A model generated the notes under the pieces. The model was not told the DNA's origin and did not search any database. It saw only the letters and a program-made list of their open reading frames with translations. A program made the position numbers and the translations under genes. A DNA stretch of 64,000 nt from Volvariella volvacea V23 (taxonomy: Eukaryota > Basidiomycota > Agaricomycetes > Agaricales > Pluteaceae): positions 317,097 to 381,096 of the forward strand of contig KB722742.1 of the NCBI GenBank assembly GCA_000349905.1, written 5' to 3'. Shown piece after piece: positions 21,989 to 34,046 of this stretch. Positions within the stretch are counted from its first letter, which is position 1; every line of letters begins with the position of its first letter.

Positions 21989-23594
21989 TCACGAGGACCA
22001 TTGTATGATGCTTCTACCATTTTGGGGCGCAATCCAGAAGGGCTTGAGAGCGGCTGGCAAGCGAATACCAATCACTTCGTCATTCTTGTCGAAGATGACA
22101 CCGTTCTCCAGTAGAGCAACAATCAAGCGAGGAATGGCGGCGGCTGTGCCATTAAGGGTATGAGCGAACGGGAGTGTGCTATGCTGGCTCAATGTTGATC
22201 CAGGCGTCGGCTGGGGACGATAGCGTATATGCAAACGACGAGCTTGGTAGTCAGTGCAATTGGACAGGGAGGAAACTTCTCCCCATTTGCCCCTGCCAGG
22301 CATCCATGCCTCTATATCGTACTTACGGTAGGCGCTGGCCCCAAGCTCCTCTGTTGGCATATCCAGCACGCTGACGATATCATTGAATGAACGAACGGAT
22401 AGAGCCTAGAGGCGCACTTACCGAATGGGCAGTTCTAAACCAAATAGTATTTCTTTTTGTACCTGTAGAAGCTCCTTCATCATCTCTTCGGACTCCCCGT
22501 CACGAGTTACCGCGAACAATTCCACCTTGGTAAATTGGTGTACGCGATAAAGTCCCCGGGTATCTGCACCACGAGCACCTGCCTCCGCACGGAATGCACG
22601 GCCAACTCCGACAACTCTCTTGGGAAGATCATTTGCAGAAAGCACCTTGTTCGCGAACATACCCCCCAGGGGTATTTCTGCAGTTCCGGACAAAACTAAC
22701 TCAGGTGATGGTACGCCGATGGAATGCGGGGCGATGTGATACATCTGTGATACAGGAGGATCCGAATGGTCTCGGGGTTGGAACCCACATCTACTTGCGA
22801 TGTCAGAACGAATGACGTCCGGGGGTATGACAAAAGTAAATCCATGTGAGAAAGCGATTGATATCGCATAGTTGGTAAGAGCAAGCTCCAAGAGTGCAGC
22901 TTCGTTAAGGAGGTAATACCAAGAAGAACCCGTCACAAGAGCTCCACTTTCAAGGTCAAGGAGGCCAAGCTTTTTGCAAGTGGTGACGTGGTCTCGTAAA
23001 GGTGAAGCGGGTACTGGTTCTGGGCCATGTGCAGAAATAGTTACAGCCGCTGACTCGGGTCCCAGTGGAACGTCAGGATGCGTGTCATTGGGAATAATGG
23101 AGGAGACATGCAAAAGCTCTGCATCAAGATTTCCGAGCTGTGCTTCAAGTTCCGCAACCTCTTGCTTGAGCTTAGCAGCCTCTGCCAACACTTCGACGCG
23201 TTCAGTAGGGTTCTTGATTGTCCTTATTTTTTGTCCTATAATGGATCGTGCATTGCGTTTGGCGTTGAGCTCGGCTGAGATGTGTTTGTGATCCGAGTAT
23301 GCACGAACGACAGATTGAATGCCTTCCGACGATATAGGTGCTTTGCGATTGGCGGCATTCGTAATTTTGTACTCCACATTCTCTGAGATATCCTTGTAGT
23401 CGATCCGTGGATTTGCTAGACCAGTCCCAGCTGAAGCATGTCTGCGTTGAATAGTGCCGAAATTGACGGCAAACCTTTTACCTCGATTGGATCACTATCA
23501 ACATAGAATTCGTAGGATTCGGGAGATGCTCACCGGCGCTGCGACAGGCGTGGAGTGATAGTGCTGGAGGACAGCGACAAAGTGCAGTTGCCAT
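21989..23594 (-). CDS. DIA4: Seryl-tRNA synthetase, mitochondrial
   Basis: This is a class II aminoacyl-tRNA synthetase charging mitochondrial tRNA-Ser. The start [20 protein letters not shown] (ATG 23592-23594), followed after a short intron by [19 protein letters not shown], is Arg-rich and lacks acidic residues, a typical mitochondrial presequence. Then come the N-terminal coiled coil ([40 protein letters not shown]), motif 1 region ([20 protein letters not shown]), [20 protein letters not shown], motif 2 ([20 protein letters not shown] then [16 protein letters not shown]), [18 protein letters not shown] and motif 3 ([20 protein letters not shown]). At least three exons are present. It shares a 101-base divergent promoter with the RFC gene. 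Confidence 0.93.
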
Positions 23595-23695
23595 TGGAAG
23601 CAGCCGAAAGTAACCGAGCAAAAAGCAATTTTGTCCGAAATCACGTTGCGTAACGCGACTTGTCACAGCGCGTCCACTTACCATTATGGCCAGCT

Positions 23696-25097
23696 CTTCC
23701 AAGCCAAAAGGCTCAGATATACCATATGAACTACCCTGGTAAGTAGACGGTCAAGCTTTTGTTCCTTGCTTCTTATTTATGTCTCAAGGGTGGAAAAATA
23801 TCGACCGCAAGTCCTGGATGATGTTGTAGGGAACTCAGAGACTATTGATAGGCTAAAGGTCATTGCAAGGGATGGTAACTGCCCGCATATTATTATATCG
23901 GTGAGGGTGCTTCGCCCTGCGTGGTTCAATGCCTGCGTCTTACCTGTGACCAGGGAATGCCGGGAATCGGGAAAACCACAAGTATACATTGTTTAGCGCG
24001 ACAACTTTTGGGGGATGCATATAAGGAGGGTGTACTGGAACTTAACGCCTCGGATGAGCGGTAAGTGTCTGGATCATTCAACGCATTAATATTATTTATA
24101 TAGAACTTCACAGAGGTATCGATGTTGTCCGAACTAAAATAAAGACCTTTGCGCAGAAAAAAGTGACGCTGCCACCCGGTAGGCACAAGATCATTATCTT
24201 AGACGAGGCAGATAGGTACGAGACTTTCTATACTATGAGTGGCATTTAATCTAGATGATACAGTATGACGCCTGGTGCACAACAAGCGCTGAGGAGAACG
24301 ATGGAGATTTATTCCAATACGACTCGCTTCTGCCTCGCGTGCAACATGAGCAATAAGATTATCGAACCAATCCAAAGTCGTTGTGCAATTCTGAGATATG
24401 CCAAACTACGAGACCAAGAGATATTGAGGCGCCTGCTAGAGATTTGCGAGTTGGAGGACGTGCGTATGAAAGTTCTTTCGCTCGAGTGAATACGCTCACT
24501 CCTTTCTAGGTTAAATACAGCGACGATGGGCTAACAGCACTTATATTCACTTCAGAGGGTGATATGCGGCAAGCTATTAACAATCTCCAGTCTACTCATT
24601 CGGGTTTTGGATTTGTATCGGGGGACAATGTGTTCAAGGTGTGCGACCAACCACACCCAATCGTAATACAGGCGGCAGTTCGTTACTGTATGAAAGGAGA
24701 TATCGATGGTGCCATGGAAAAACTCAATGAACTATGGGACCAAGGCTACAGTGCAGTAGACATCGTGGTCACTCTGTTTAGAGTCGTAAAGACGTTTGAT
24801 GAGTAGGTTTACGGAATTTGTATTCGAGGGATTCTAACCATGTCTTATAGGCTACCAGAGTACACAAAACTGGAGTACATCAAGGTGAGAGCGAGAATGC
24901 TGACCAAAGCATATTACTCAGAATACGTGCAGGAAATTGGGTTCACGCATATGCGGATTCTGGAAGGCGTAGGAACGATCATTCAACTTGCAGGACTGGT
25001 CGCGCGATTGTGCAAAATGGCAAGTAAACGGTTTTGTTGCTGAGTTGTCTCACTGACTTGGGCTTAGAATGCAAAGCCGGAGCTGTTGCGAGTATGA
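23696..25097 (+). CDS. RFC4: Replication factor C small subunit (yeast Rfc4 / human RFC2)
   Basis: This is a clamp-loader AAA+ ATPase that loads PCNA and checkpoint clamps. The ATG at 23696 gives [21 protein letters not shown] boxes are visible: [15 protein letters not shown], Walker [32 protein letters not shown], Walker [21 protein letters not shown], sensor region [18 protein letters not shown], and the SRC motif [12 protein letters not shown]. Then come [29 protein letters not shown] and [20 protein letters not shown]. The last intron (25020-25067) has a GC donor and leads to a tiny last exon, NAKPELLRV, with the stop at 25095-25097. Subunit identity follows closeness to Rfc4/RFC2, especially the [17 protein letters not shown] stretch. 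About eight introns. Confidence 0.93.
25020..25067 (+). other. GC..AG intron in the RFC gene
   Basis: The donor is ATG|GCAAGT and the acceptor GGGCTTAG, 48 bases. It joins RLCKM to NAKPELLRV and a stop, which matches the short C-terminus of the family. Using the GT four bases into the intron (GTAAAC) shifts the frame and adds an unrelated tail of about 45 residues. Confidence 0.65.
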
Positions 25098-25219
25098 CGA
25101 TTATTTGGTATACCCAGGCCTGTACTATATATAATGTTGTCGCTACAGAACCATGGGATGACATTCCATCACTCGAGCTAGGGTGTCTAAGCAAGTGATG
25201 CTGACCAATCTTCACTTTC

Positions 25220-26144
25220 ATGTCTACTATCATCACTCAACGGCTCCAATCAGTGAAGCACATTATCATCGTCCTTTCCGGCAAGGGTGGTGTTGGAAAA
25301 TCATCGGTGTCTGCTCAATTGGCTCTGAGCCTCTATGCGTCATCACCCAATGCTCGTGTCGGAATTCTTGATGTAGATTTGACCGGACCCTCGATCCCAC
25401 GGATGTTTGGCGTTGATGGACATGGGGTTCATCAGAGCACTGCAGGATGGGTCCCTGTGTACGCAGATGGGCCTGAGGCAAGGCTGGCTTGCATGAGTGT
25501 GGGGTTCCTCCTGAAGAAAAAGGGCGATTCGGTGGTCTGGCGGGGTCCGAAGAAGAATGCAATGATTCGACAATTTTTGGGAGACGTGAGATGGGGGGAA
25601 CTGGATTATCTGGTGATTGACACACCACCAGGTACGAGGATTGCTTGGATCTGGAGGAGCTTGCCAAGTTGAACACCACGCAGGGACATCGGATGAACAT
25701 TTGTCTTTGATCGAACATATGGCTGGTGTGCGAGATCGCCTATCAGCCGTGGTGGTTTCTACTCCCCAAGCAGTTGCACTGCTCGACGTTATCAAGTGCC
25801 TGTCATTTACGCAGACTGCTGGTCTTCCTGTTCTCGGGTTGATAGAAAACATGAGCGGTTACGCCTGCCCATGTTGTGGCGAAGTGAGCAATGTGTTCTC
25901 AGTAGGGGGAGGGGAGGAGCTGGCCCGCAAAGAGAAATTAAAGTTCCTTGGTGCCCTTCCGGTTGACTCTGAGCTAGTTACACTATTGGATAGTGGATCG
26001 GACAGAACCTCGACAACGGCGGAAGCAAATCCCGGGTTCTCGCTGCTGGAGAGGTACAAAGGCACGGCATCCGCGAAACTATTTGGAGGCATCATCGAAC
26101 GCATCTCGGAAGGCCTAACGGAAGTTCAAGCCAGTGGCTTGTAG
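25220..26144 (+). CDS. CFD1: Cytosolic Fe-S cluster assembly scaffold CFD1 (NUBP2)
   Basis: This is a P-loop ATPase that with Nbp35 forms the scaffold for cytosolic and nuclear Fe-S proteins. The ATG at 25220 gives [20 protein letters not shown], then the deviant Walker [16 protein letters not shown], switch [37 protein letters not shown] and the Walker B/switch [11 protein letters not shown]. The last is split by an intron of about 60 bases from TSDEHLSL, as in the family motif DTPPGTSDEH. The cluster-binding Cys pair is in [15 protein letters not shown]. It lacks the N-terminal four-Cys ferredoxin-like motif that marks Nbp35, so CFD1 is the better call. It lies 122 bases downstream of the RFC gene, same strand. 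Confidence 0.93.
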
Positions 26145-26508
26145 GGTTTATGATCTAGCGGTACATAGAGGTACTAGGGTTAAGGTTTGTTCGGACTGCT
26201 GACGCGACCGCGTTCTTTTCCATCCCGCTTCGTATCCCTATATCCTTGATGGTGTATCACTGAACGTATTCATAGTCAATCACATCTCTTGCTTTCACCT
26301 TCTTGTCTTCGACCCATCTCCCATCTCACGACCAGCCACGACAATCTCTCTTGACCCCAAGCCTCAAGACACGACGCTAGCACCCCCCCTTTTCTCCATC
26401 CTCGAAGCCAGCAATCCATCCAGTTGCAGCAAAGTAGGTTTGCCATACCCCTATGGATGCCTGGCCTGCACTGCATCTGAGCCCAGGCTAACGGCAGCAT
26501 TAGACAGC
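26145..26508. other. Intergenic region between CFD1 and the RRM-tail orphan
   Basis: This stretch has pyrimidine-rich sequence (about 26215-26440) typical of fungal promoters. An in-frame ATG at 26440 could extend the next gene N-terminally by 23 residues. I see nothing else. Confidence 0.4.
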
Positions 26509-27982
26509 ATGAACGATGCCCCATATACAACGCCTGACGAAGATCCATTCGGCATTCAGCCCGTTTTTTCCCATTCACACCGCAGGCCCACCAGCTTGCT
26601 AAGTAGGTGGATTGAGGAGCAACATGAACACCGTCTTCCCTTCGATCGTACCTCCCTACCCTCCTGTTTCTCGTCCCGATCCACCTCGTACGTATTGTCC
26701 CATCCAACATCATCGCACGTTTCGGTTCAAGATGCGGTACATCTGCATCCAAATGATAATGCATCGTTGATGGGCTATGACCTTGTTGATGACCTCGACA
26801 TCCCTCCACCTATTCGTGAAGACAGCACGGTGAGCATCGACCTATCCATGTCACTATCCTGCTGACCTTCGTATCTCAGGCGACAGTCACTTCTCGGAGG
26901 CGCCGTACATCGTGGCGAACATCCAAGTTTATGCAGACTCAACAATCTTTGCGAAACCTTACTTTTGGCTTTCGCTCTTCATCAGTTTCTCCTGCCACTC
27001 TACAGGCAAGCAGAAAAACCGCCAACGCACCAAACCGCAGCTCACTCCCACCTATTCCATCACCCCCAAGTACACCAAATTCAAAGCATGAACGATCCTC
27101 TAGCCTTGGTTCGTTCAAGGCACCAACGCGTTCATCTTCAAGATGGCGGCCTAGTGTGTTGCACCACTTCTCTCCTTCGCTGGAACGTCAAGAGTCTTCA
27201 TCATCGGTCCTGCCGTGTTCAAGTACATCCTCGGACAAATCCAAGGCTTCTCATGCACATACAGCTGACGTTGAGATATACTCCGTGCCTAAGCCATCCT
27301 GGATGGACACGATACGCGCTAGAAGGAAACCCAGACATAGCCTTACCCAGCCTGGGAATGCACCAGCTGTCCGCCCTGAAAATATACCACCAGATCAGTT
27401 GCCACAGCCAAGTCCGAACATCATCACACAAATATTATCACCCTCCCCATTCCAAAGACGACCTCTCATGCCCAAGCAGAATGCACAGTCTAACACGATA
27501 GGAGAACGTGCTGAAGGGAGCTGGGAAACAGATGAACATGCCATGCTGAAGTCTCATCCCACACGCCCTCAAGTAGCCTATTCATCTACTTTGGGTCGTC
27601 GAGTCTCTTTTTCATCATTAACATCCCGCAAGAAGAAACGCAAGCTCGTTATTAGTGGCATTAAGCACAACGATAACAATCGTTTTGAAGCGGTAAAGCG
27701 ATGGTGCGAGGTACATCAATTACTACTTTTGCGTTCTTGTGCATAGATCTTATGCACCCCGCAGGGCTTTGGAGAGGTTAACAAAATCACGAGAATGCCG
27801 AATGGCGATCTTCATGTAGACTTCCGTCGAGCAGATGTTGCCGAGACGGTTCGTTATGCTGATTCTACCCATTTCCATGTTCATGAACGAACTCCTTTTA
27901 GGTTTGTCGTCTCAGAGCAAAAGTATTTATATCTGGTGTCGGCAGCGTCCAGCTATCTTGGATTAACAACGACAAGAGATGA
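26509..27982 (+). CDS. Uncharacterised Ser-rich protein with a C-terminal RRM-like domain
   Basis: Three or four exons. The ATG at 26509 opens MNDAPYTTPDEDPFGIQPVF. The first two thirds are low-complexity, rich in Ser, Pro and basic residues (RRRRTSWRTSKF, SSRWRPSVLHHFSPSLERQ). The C-terminus is compact: RKKKRKLVISGIKHNDNNRF, EAVKRWCE, intron, GFGEVNKITRMPNGDLHVDF and RRADVAETV. A 57-base intron (GTTCGT donor, CTTTTAG acceptor) then joins VCRLRAKVFISGVGSVQLSW and the stop at 27980-27982. The KLVISGI / EVNKI / LHVDF pattern fits the beta strands of an RRM fold. Without this last intron the reading frame runs on into sequence that does not complete the fold. The role is unknown; RNA or protein binding is plausible. 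Confidence 0.65.
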
Positions 27983-28623
27983 TGCACGTCCCTTATTTGC
28001 TCCCATTCTTGCATACCTTGCATTACCTTACCATCACGACAAACGGTCGTGTCTTAATCATCCGATATAAATGCGTGCTCTAGCACACCACACCACCTGC
28101 ACTACACTCATTAATGCCCCCATGAACATTCATTGTATATCGATCGCATCATACCCGTGAGTTGAACCATGCTTCTGTCTACTCTAAGCTTACACACACC
28201 AGTTTTTTGTGCCAATCATTTAGTTGTTACTACTTTTCAAGGCACCAATAGTCATGGTGCTGATATACCCCTTAATTCGTTGTGTAATTGGACTTTAGGG
28301 AAATAGGAATACCTGTTTTGAACCCTACACCTCTGTAGTCATTCTGAACATCTGGTAATATCTTTTGTGGGCATCACTAGACGTTGTCCTCCTCGACGAC
28401 TCTGTGGTCACTGCATCCCAATGTTACCAAGCCTTCAAGATTATCCTTGTCGCCTGATGTCGCGTGAGTGTGTGATCACTACCCGTACTTTGTTGTGACA
28501 TCATGACCTAGAATCGTGTGGAACCCCTATCTGCAGAGCATGGAATAGGGGTGAAAGAGGGTATATACCGATGTCTACTACCACCTCCTAGCTATCTATA
28601 ACCACCAGGTATTGATATCCAGA
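27983..28623. other. Intergenic region upstream of the lipase gene
   Basis: 640 bases with no supportable gene. A TATATA at 28562-28567 lies 56 bases before the lipase ATG and may be its TATA box. A CACACCACACCACC-like run occurs at about 28083-28100. I found no RNA gene or repeat. Confidence 0.4.
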
Positions 28624-30217
28624 ATGACTTTTCTCGACGAGCAAATTCCCCTAATCATCGTAGAAGGGTTCCTGGGTGGCGCCGGCTCATACTTTTGGGG
28701 GGACTTTGCAAGATATCTTAACGGAGGTACTGGTCACGCGCGGCCGTGCCACTTTGCTAGGTGAGCAGCTTAACCAAGCAGTCTTGTCACATTTTGACAA
28801 ACCGTCCGCTGGTCCTCATGAAGTGTTGGGCCGGTAAGCTCATTGCACGATAGAGCATGCGAACTATTTTACGCCATTATGGGTGGAACTGTCGACTACG
28901 GAGAAGAACATAGTCGAGCGCATAATCATGCACGGTACGGACGAGTGAATCAAGCAGGGATATACCCCAGCTGGTCGCGCGAAAGGCCCTTGCATTTCCT
29001 TGGACACTCACTGGTCAGTTCCAATGACTCCCTGCACTGATTACGGAACTGATGTCTGCACGTGTTCAGGGGGGACCAACTATTGTTAAACTCCAGAAGC
29101 TACTTGACGAAGGGCATTTCGGTAATAGAGGCCATCCAGATATGATACTTTCCATTAATGCAGGTTGCGTTATCCTATTCAATCAGTTGGATTTTTATTA
29201 TTATTAACAAAGCCACCTCCAGTTTCTTCTCCTTTCCGTGGAACCCAGCTCGTATACCTTCTCGGAGAACGCACCGATGCTGCACCTGCAGTTCATCCAT
29301 GGTCAGTCGGTGCATTATTGGCCAAGGGAGTACATATTCTTGCATACCTGTCCCCATTGTTGCCAATATCTTCTGTATTGCATGCAGAGCACCGGGGGCT
29401 GACTTATCGCGACCTATCTGTGTGGGAGTTCTTTCAACAGCTTCGGAGAAGTGACTGGGCGGAGAGCACAGACGCTACACCCTATGATGTTACTTTCGAA
29501 GCAGTAAATGATAGAGAAGATAACTTAGAGGGCATTCCGTACCCACGGACATACTATTTTAGCACATCGGCCGTCATGGTAGGTAATATTGATTAAGTTC
29601 TTTCCGTTCCAGTAGCTCATTATCCAAGACACGGAGGAACCACTCAGAGCAAGTTATCCCCAAGCCATTTTTGCACCAGTTATCTTCACTTCCGTTATAC
29701 CTCGCGGCTAAGGCGATTGAGAATTTCGACTTCTCGAATTTGCATTCGCTCCCAATGCTTGCACGTGCGACGAGGATGTTAAGCAGAGGCGCAGAAGCTA
29801 GTCCGACCCACCCTCACGGAGGAGCGACGTTGTACAGGGAGCTGGATGAAGAATATTATGCTAGTGATGGTGTGGTCCCGTTGTTTTCCCAATGGCATCC
29901 ATTGCCTTGTAGGCAAGTGCGCCAAGAGGTAACACTGATAATATGCGACTAACATAATGTATAGTCCACATCATTGCTACCATTGGCGAGGACCAAATGA
30001 AACGAAGAAATCAATTGCATCACAGCCTGGGGTTTGGACTGTACACGAGATAGAAAGTAGTAGCCACATTTCCATTGCGCCTTTCTGGTTTAACGCCTTG
30101 CAGCAGAAAAGGTACTGGGTCGATCTGGGTGAACGATTGAATTTCGTAGACGCAGCCCACAAGAGAGGTCCATCTGGTCGTGAAAGGCGATCTATCAACT
30201 TGTACAATACCACCTAA
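28624..30217 (+). CDS. Lipase of the bacterial I.5/I.6-like alpha/beta-hydrolase type
   Basis: This is a serine hydrolase expected to cleave acylglycerols. The ATG at 28624 gives MTFLDEQIPLIIVEGFLGGA, then GSYFWGDFARYLN. After introns come SSLHDRACELFYAIMGGTVD, YGEEHSRAHNHARYG and PSWSRERPLHFLGHSL joined to GGPTIVKLQKLL, giving the nucleophile elbow GHSLGGP. Then PFRGTQLVYLLGE, SDWAESTDATPYDVTFEAVN (family segment holding the catalytic Asp), SDGVVPLFSQWHPLPC, and a late His in VHEIESSSHISIAPFW. About seven introns. There is no signal peptide at this start, so it may act inside the cell. The resemblance to Staphylococcus/Geobacillus-type lipases is from recognition of these motifs, not a search. 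Confidence 0.8.
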
Positions 30218-30361
30218 TGTGTGATCATGAATTTATAGGATGTATAACAGGTACAGTGGTGATAGTTGAGCTTGCTGTAGTTACCCCGAGAGATGAAGGA
30301 CTTATGGGAAATATAAGACGGGATGTTGGATACAATGGGCAAACCAGGTCTCCCGTCTGAA

Positions 30362-33300
30362 CTACCAATTAGACCATTGTACGGTATTGCTCTGTGGAAG
30401 TTGCGGGCGCCGAACAGGCTCTTTTGGTGATCCAGGGTAGCCATTGGTAATCATACCCCGTGGGTGTCGATTCATTGTGGTATTAGCCCGATTGGAATTA
30501 CGGCAGTTTGCTCTCCTTGGAAGATAATTGTGATTTACGAGCCCAGAATAACCCGCGTCCGGCAGTGGTGGTTGCATAGGCACGTAGCCTCCTGTAGCGG
30601 TAGCGATCCAACCTGTAGATCCCACGGATGAGAAAGGAGGGATGAATGGCCGCGAAGGACCATGAGAGCGGTAAGGTGGAATTTGGGAGTATTGTGCCCA
30701 ACCTACTGAGTTTTGTGTTTGATTGAGAGGCAGTGTTGCGTGAGCGGTTTGTCCCCCTTGGGAAGAGGCCATATATCTATCAAGAGCTTCCGGTTGATAA
30801 ACAGCTATCAGTGTTCCTTGTTCATTCTGGAGGAATCCCGTTGGTACCAAGGGTGCTTGCCCATTTGAAGCCTGGCCTTGAACTCGTTCCAACCCGGTGT
30901 TCGGGGCTGTGTTAGAAGGCGAATAAGACACGTAGGACTAACGTGTCGATGAGTAAGGACATCATAGTTCTTCTCGATTACATACCGGAGAAACTCCAGT
31001 AGACCACGGGGGCCCAGGGCTAACCATGGTCTGCTCAGACGCCATGGCATTGTTATAACCCTGATGGACTTGGTGAGCAGGCAACGGATACGGGTAATTA
31101 TAGTATGCCAATGGGAGCTGCATCGGATAAGGGTAGGCTTGCATATATGGGGGAATAGGATAATACCCGGCGGGGACATGATAGGTAGGGACAACGTGCA
31201 CGGTGTTTGAAATGGGTGCAACAGGTGGAATCGAAGTATGCGTCCCAGTTCCACCAGCAATGTTGCACCACTCATGATAGGTGGTAGACTTGCCCGTATC
31301 GTCACTATTATGCGCATCCCCAGTTCCAGATTGAGATGATTCAGCGGCATTCGTAAGAATGTGGTCAGACACAAGCTCTTGGTGGGCAATGGGCTTAGTC
31401 TCTGCTTGTGCAGATATAGTGCGGCCATTTGTCTCTTCGCTGGTGTTAACCAATGTTGCGAAAGAAGGCTCTACCTCGGGACACGTAATTGACTCCGCTC
31501 CCGAATCCGCCTTAGCATCTGAAGGTAAGGAAGACTGATAAGTGTCGTCCGGGCGGTAGTGATATTTGCCTCGTCCTCGATGTTTCCAGGGACTTTTGGA
31601 GGGATTGAAATCTCTAAGTTGTACCCGCATTGTTCGACCCTCGTGAACACGATTGTGCTGTAGATAGAAGATTAAAAAGGGAAAACCATGCGCTATCAAT
31701 ACCTACTTCTTCGAGAACAGCCCTAGCAGGAGACTCAGTATTATTAAATCTGACGAAAGCGAAAGCGGAGCGAGAGTTGGCTGGAAATAGTGAGAGCTAG
31801 AAGAAAAGCCAAAAATAGGTCTCACCAGGATGGACAACTTTGACTTCCTCAAGTCCGTCAAACCTGGCAAAGTACTTTTCGACTTTCTCCTTGTCCCATG
31901 CATTTGGGCCATACACCTCAAGCCCCCCAACAAATAAAGTAGTTGGGTCCACTTCCTTACGGCACTGTGAAGAGTTACCACTCTTTTGATCGTCGATACT
32001 TGGTTCCTGTACATCAACTGGTCTAGCTCTTGAAGTTGGGGAAAGCGAGGTAGGTGTCATTGGCATATGAGGCGAACCATCAGATTCGGGTTCATCGCTG
32101 TCAAGCTCTAGACGAGTTACACTTTCAGGAACGGAAAACGAGGTGCTGCAAAGGTTTCCCGTGATAATGTGATAGTTACGCCAAGCACGACACTAACCTG
32201 CTAAGCTGATCCTCGAGGGCTTGACCACCACCGCCACTTTCTGATTCCTTGAGAGGCGGAAAATCTACATCTGACCAAATAATCTTGGGTGACTTCAAAT
32301 CGGACTGTTGCACTGGGGTGATAACCTCATTACCGTCCTTTGACTCGGAAAAGACGTCGTCTTCGTAGGTAATTGGACCGCGCTTGTCATCTTGTGCAGG
32401 CGCATCACATGAGTAAAAGAGAGCTGGAGAAGAATTACTAGGAAGTTGGAGAGGTACTTGATAGGGAACGGCTCCAGGGTGTTGGAATAATGGGGAGAGT
32501 TTTTTTGAGAGTCGGGACTGCCTGGAGATGACTGATGCGCCCAGGTCACTGTCAAGTGAGGAACGCGTCGAAGGGTCTATATCGTATACGTCAGATGCAC
32601 ATACGCGCAAGAGGAACGTGAGACTGACCGTTAAAGCACAGACGCAGTCATCACGGTAATTCCATTTGACCTCCCAACAAGTTGTATCCATACCTGCTTT
32701 CCGTTCCGCGTTATGCGGAGCCGGATATAAATTCCAGAGATGGGAAGAATCTAAATGATATGTGAGTAATATGCTCTGGACAGTATGAACACCTATTACC
32801 TTCTATGCTAAACCCTGGTGTCTGGTAGGGTATAAAGCGTTCAAGTGGGCCAAAATATGTGACTAGTTTTCTAATGGCCTGTGATATGATGAGGGAATGA
32901 CCGAGAAGTAACAGAAACAGAGAGACAATCACCTCTCCATCGAAGCTGATAGGATGAAGAAAGAGGCACTTGTCATGCCTCTGTGACGCAGGGAGATCAG
33001 TTTCTGCGGCCACTGCCTCCGCGTTGTAAGATATTCCATAAAGCCTGCCAAGTGCATTAAATATGCGAACGCCTAAGGATAAAATATGACTCCAACTTTG
33101 AGTTCTTATGGCGCCACAGGCGCATGGCATGTGGGAGGTCCAACTCGATGGCGGTAACTGAGCCATTGCTTCCCACTGAGTTGATTGGTATAAATTGGAA
33201 GGGCGTGCTACGTAAATGTTGCTTCACCTCTAGAATCATGCACAGTATTGCAACCTACCGATAGGATATCAGCAAGGTCCTGAACGCTCTGGCTGGCTCG

Positions 33301-33825
33301 TATCTAAGAATGCGGCCCATGAATAATTTGGGCGGGGTAGAGTGGAGGGTATGAAGCAGTTTGGCAGCGGCAGCGGCATCCTTCAAAGCAAAGCATATAA
33401 GAGCAATATATCGCTTTTATATAAACAGAAGACCAACCTCACACTGTACAAAGGCGCATATACCGCCCTTGGAGTCACGGATAACCTTGACGTTCTTTAC
33501 TTCATTATGATCCGCGAAATGATCGTAGAGGCATTTCGTAAGATCGGGCTGCTCGATATGAGCTGGAAGACTGGGAAAGCATACATGCATGGTTAGCGAC
33601 ATCTCGCCGTGGCCTGCATTCGACTGACCTCCCCACAAAGATGCTGGCATCATGTGGTACCTTGTCGTCTTTCCTAGAAAAGGGAGGGGTAGGTTGCACT
33701 CGATCAAGGGTGCTTTCTTGTTGGGTGAATAATCGACCAGTCTGAGGAGAAAGGGGAGGGGACATATGGAGCGAGTCGAAGCGAGTACCCCAAGAGCGTG
33801 TGTGTAGTGGAGACTTTTGTGGCAT
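30362..33825 (-). CDS. Large RNA-binding protein with several RRM-type domains
   Basis: The ATG at 33823-33825 opens MPQKSPLHTRSWGTRFDSLH. A first RRM follows (HDASIFVGR/S-LPAHIEQPDL, VKNVKVIRDSKGGICAFVQC, then AAKLLHTLHSTPPKLFMGR, LRYEPARAFRTLL). A second, degenerate one has AIELDLPHAMRLWRHKNSKL, CLFLHPISFDGE and AIRKLVTYFGPLERFIPYQT, ending in a segment CWEVKWNYRDDCVCAL. A third has TTLFVGGLEVYGPNAWDKEK, EKYFARFDGLEEVKVVHP and an exon with VHEGRTMRVQLRDFNPSKS. The C-terminus is Pro/Tyr/Gln-rich (YPIPPYMQAYPYPMQL) and ends SNTVQWSNW. Around ten introns; some junctions were not resolved. The domains suggest mRNA binding. I do not recognise a named orthologue. Confidence 0.72.
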
Positions 33826-34046
33826 GAGAATAGCCAGAGTAGCGAGACGAGAACGAAAGCGAGCAAGAAGGGCAGAGCGAGGGGAGGTGGTAATGGAACG
33901 AAGTAAAGAGGTGTTGCCTGCAAATGAAATCCTGCAATTCTCGATTTCTAATTTTTGGGATATTGTGCAAATGTGAGAATGTCTGTCAAAATCCCAATTC
34001 GAATATTACGGCTTCTTTCCGTCCCGTATTAATTCTATTTCGTCAC

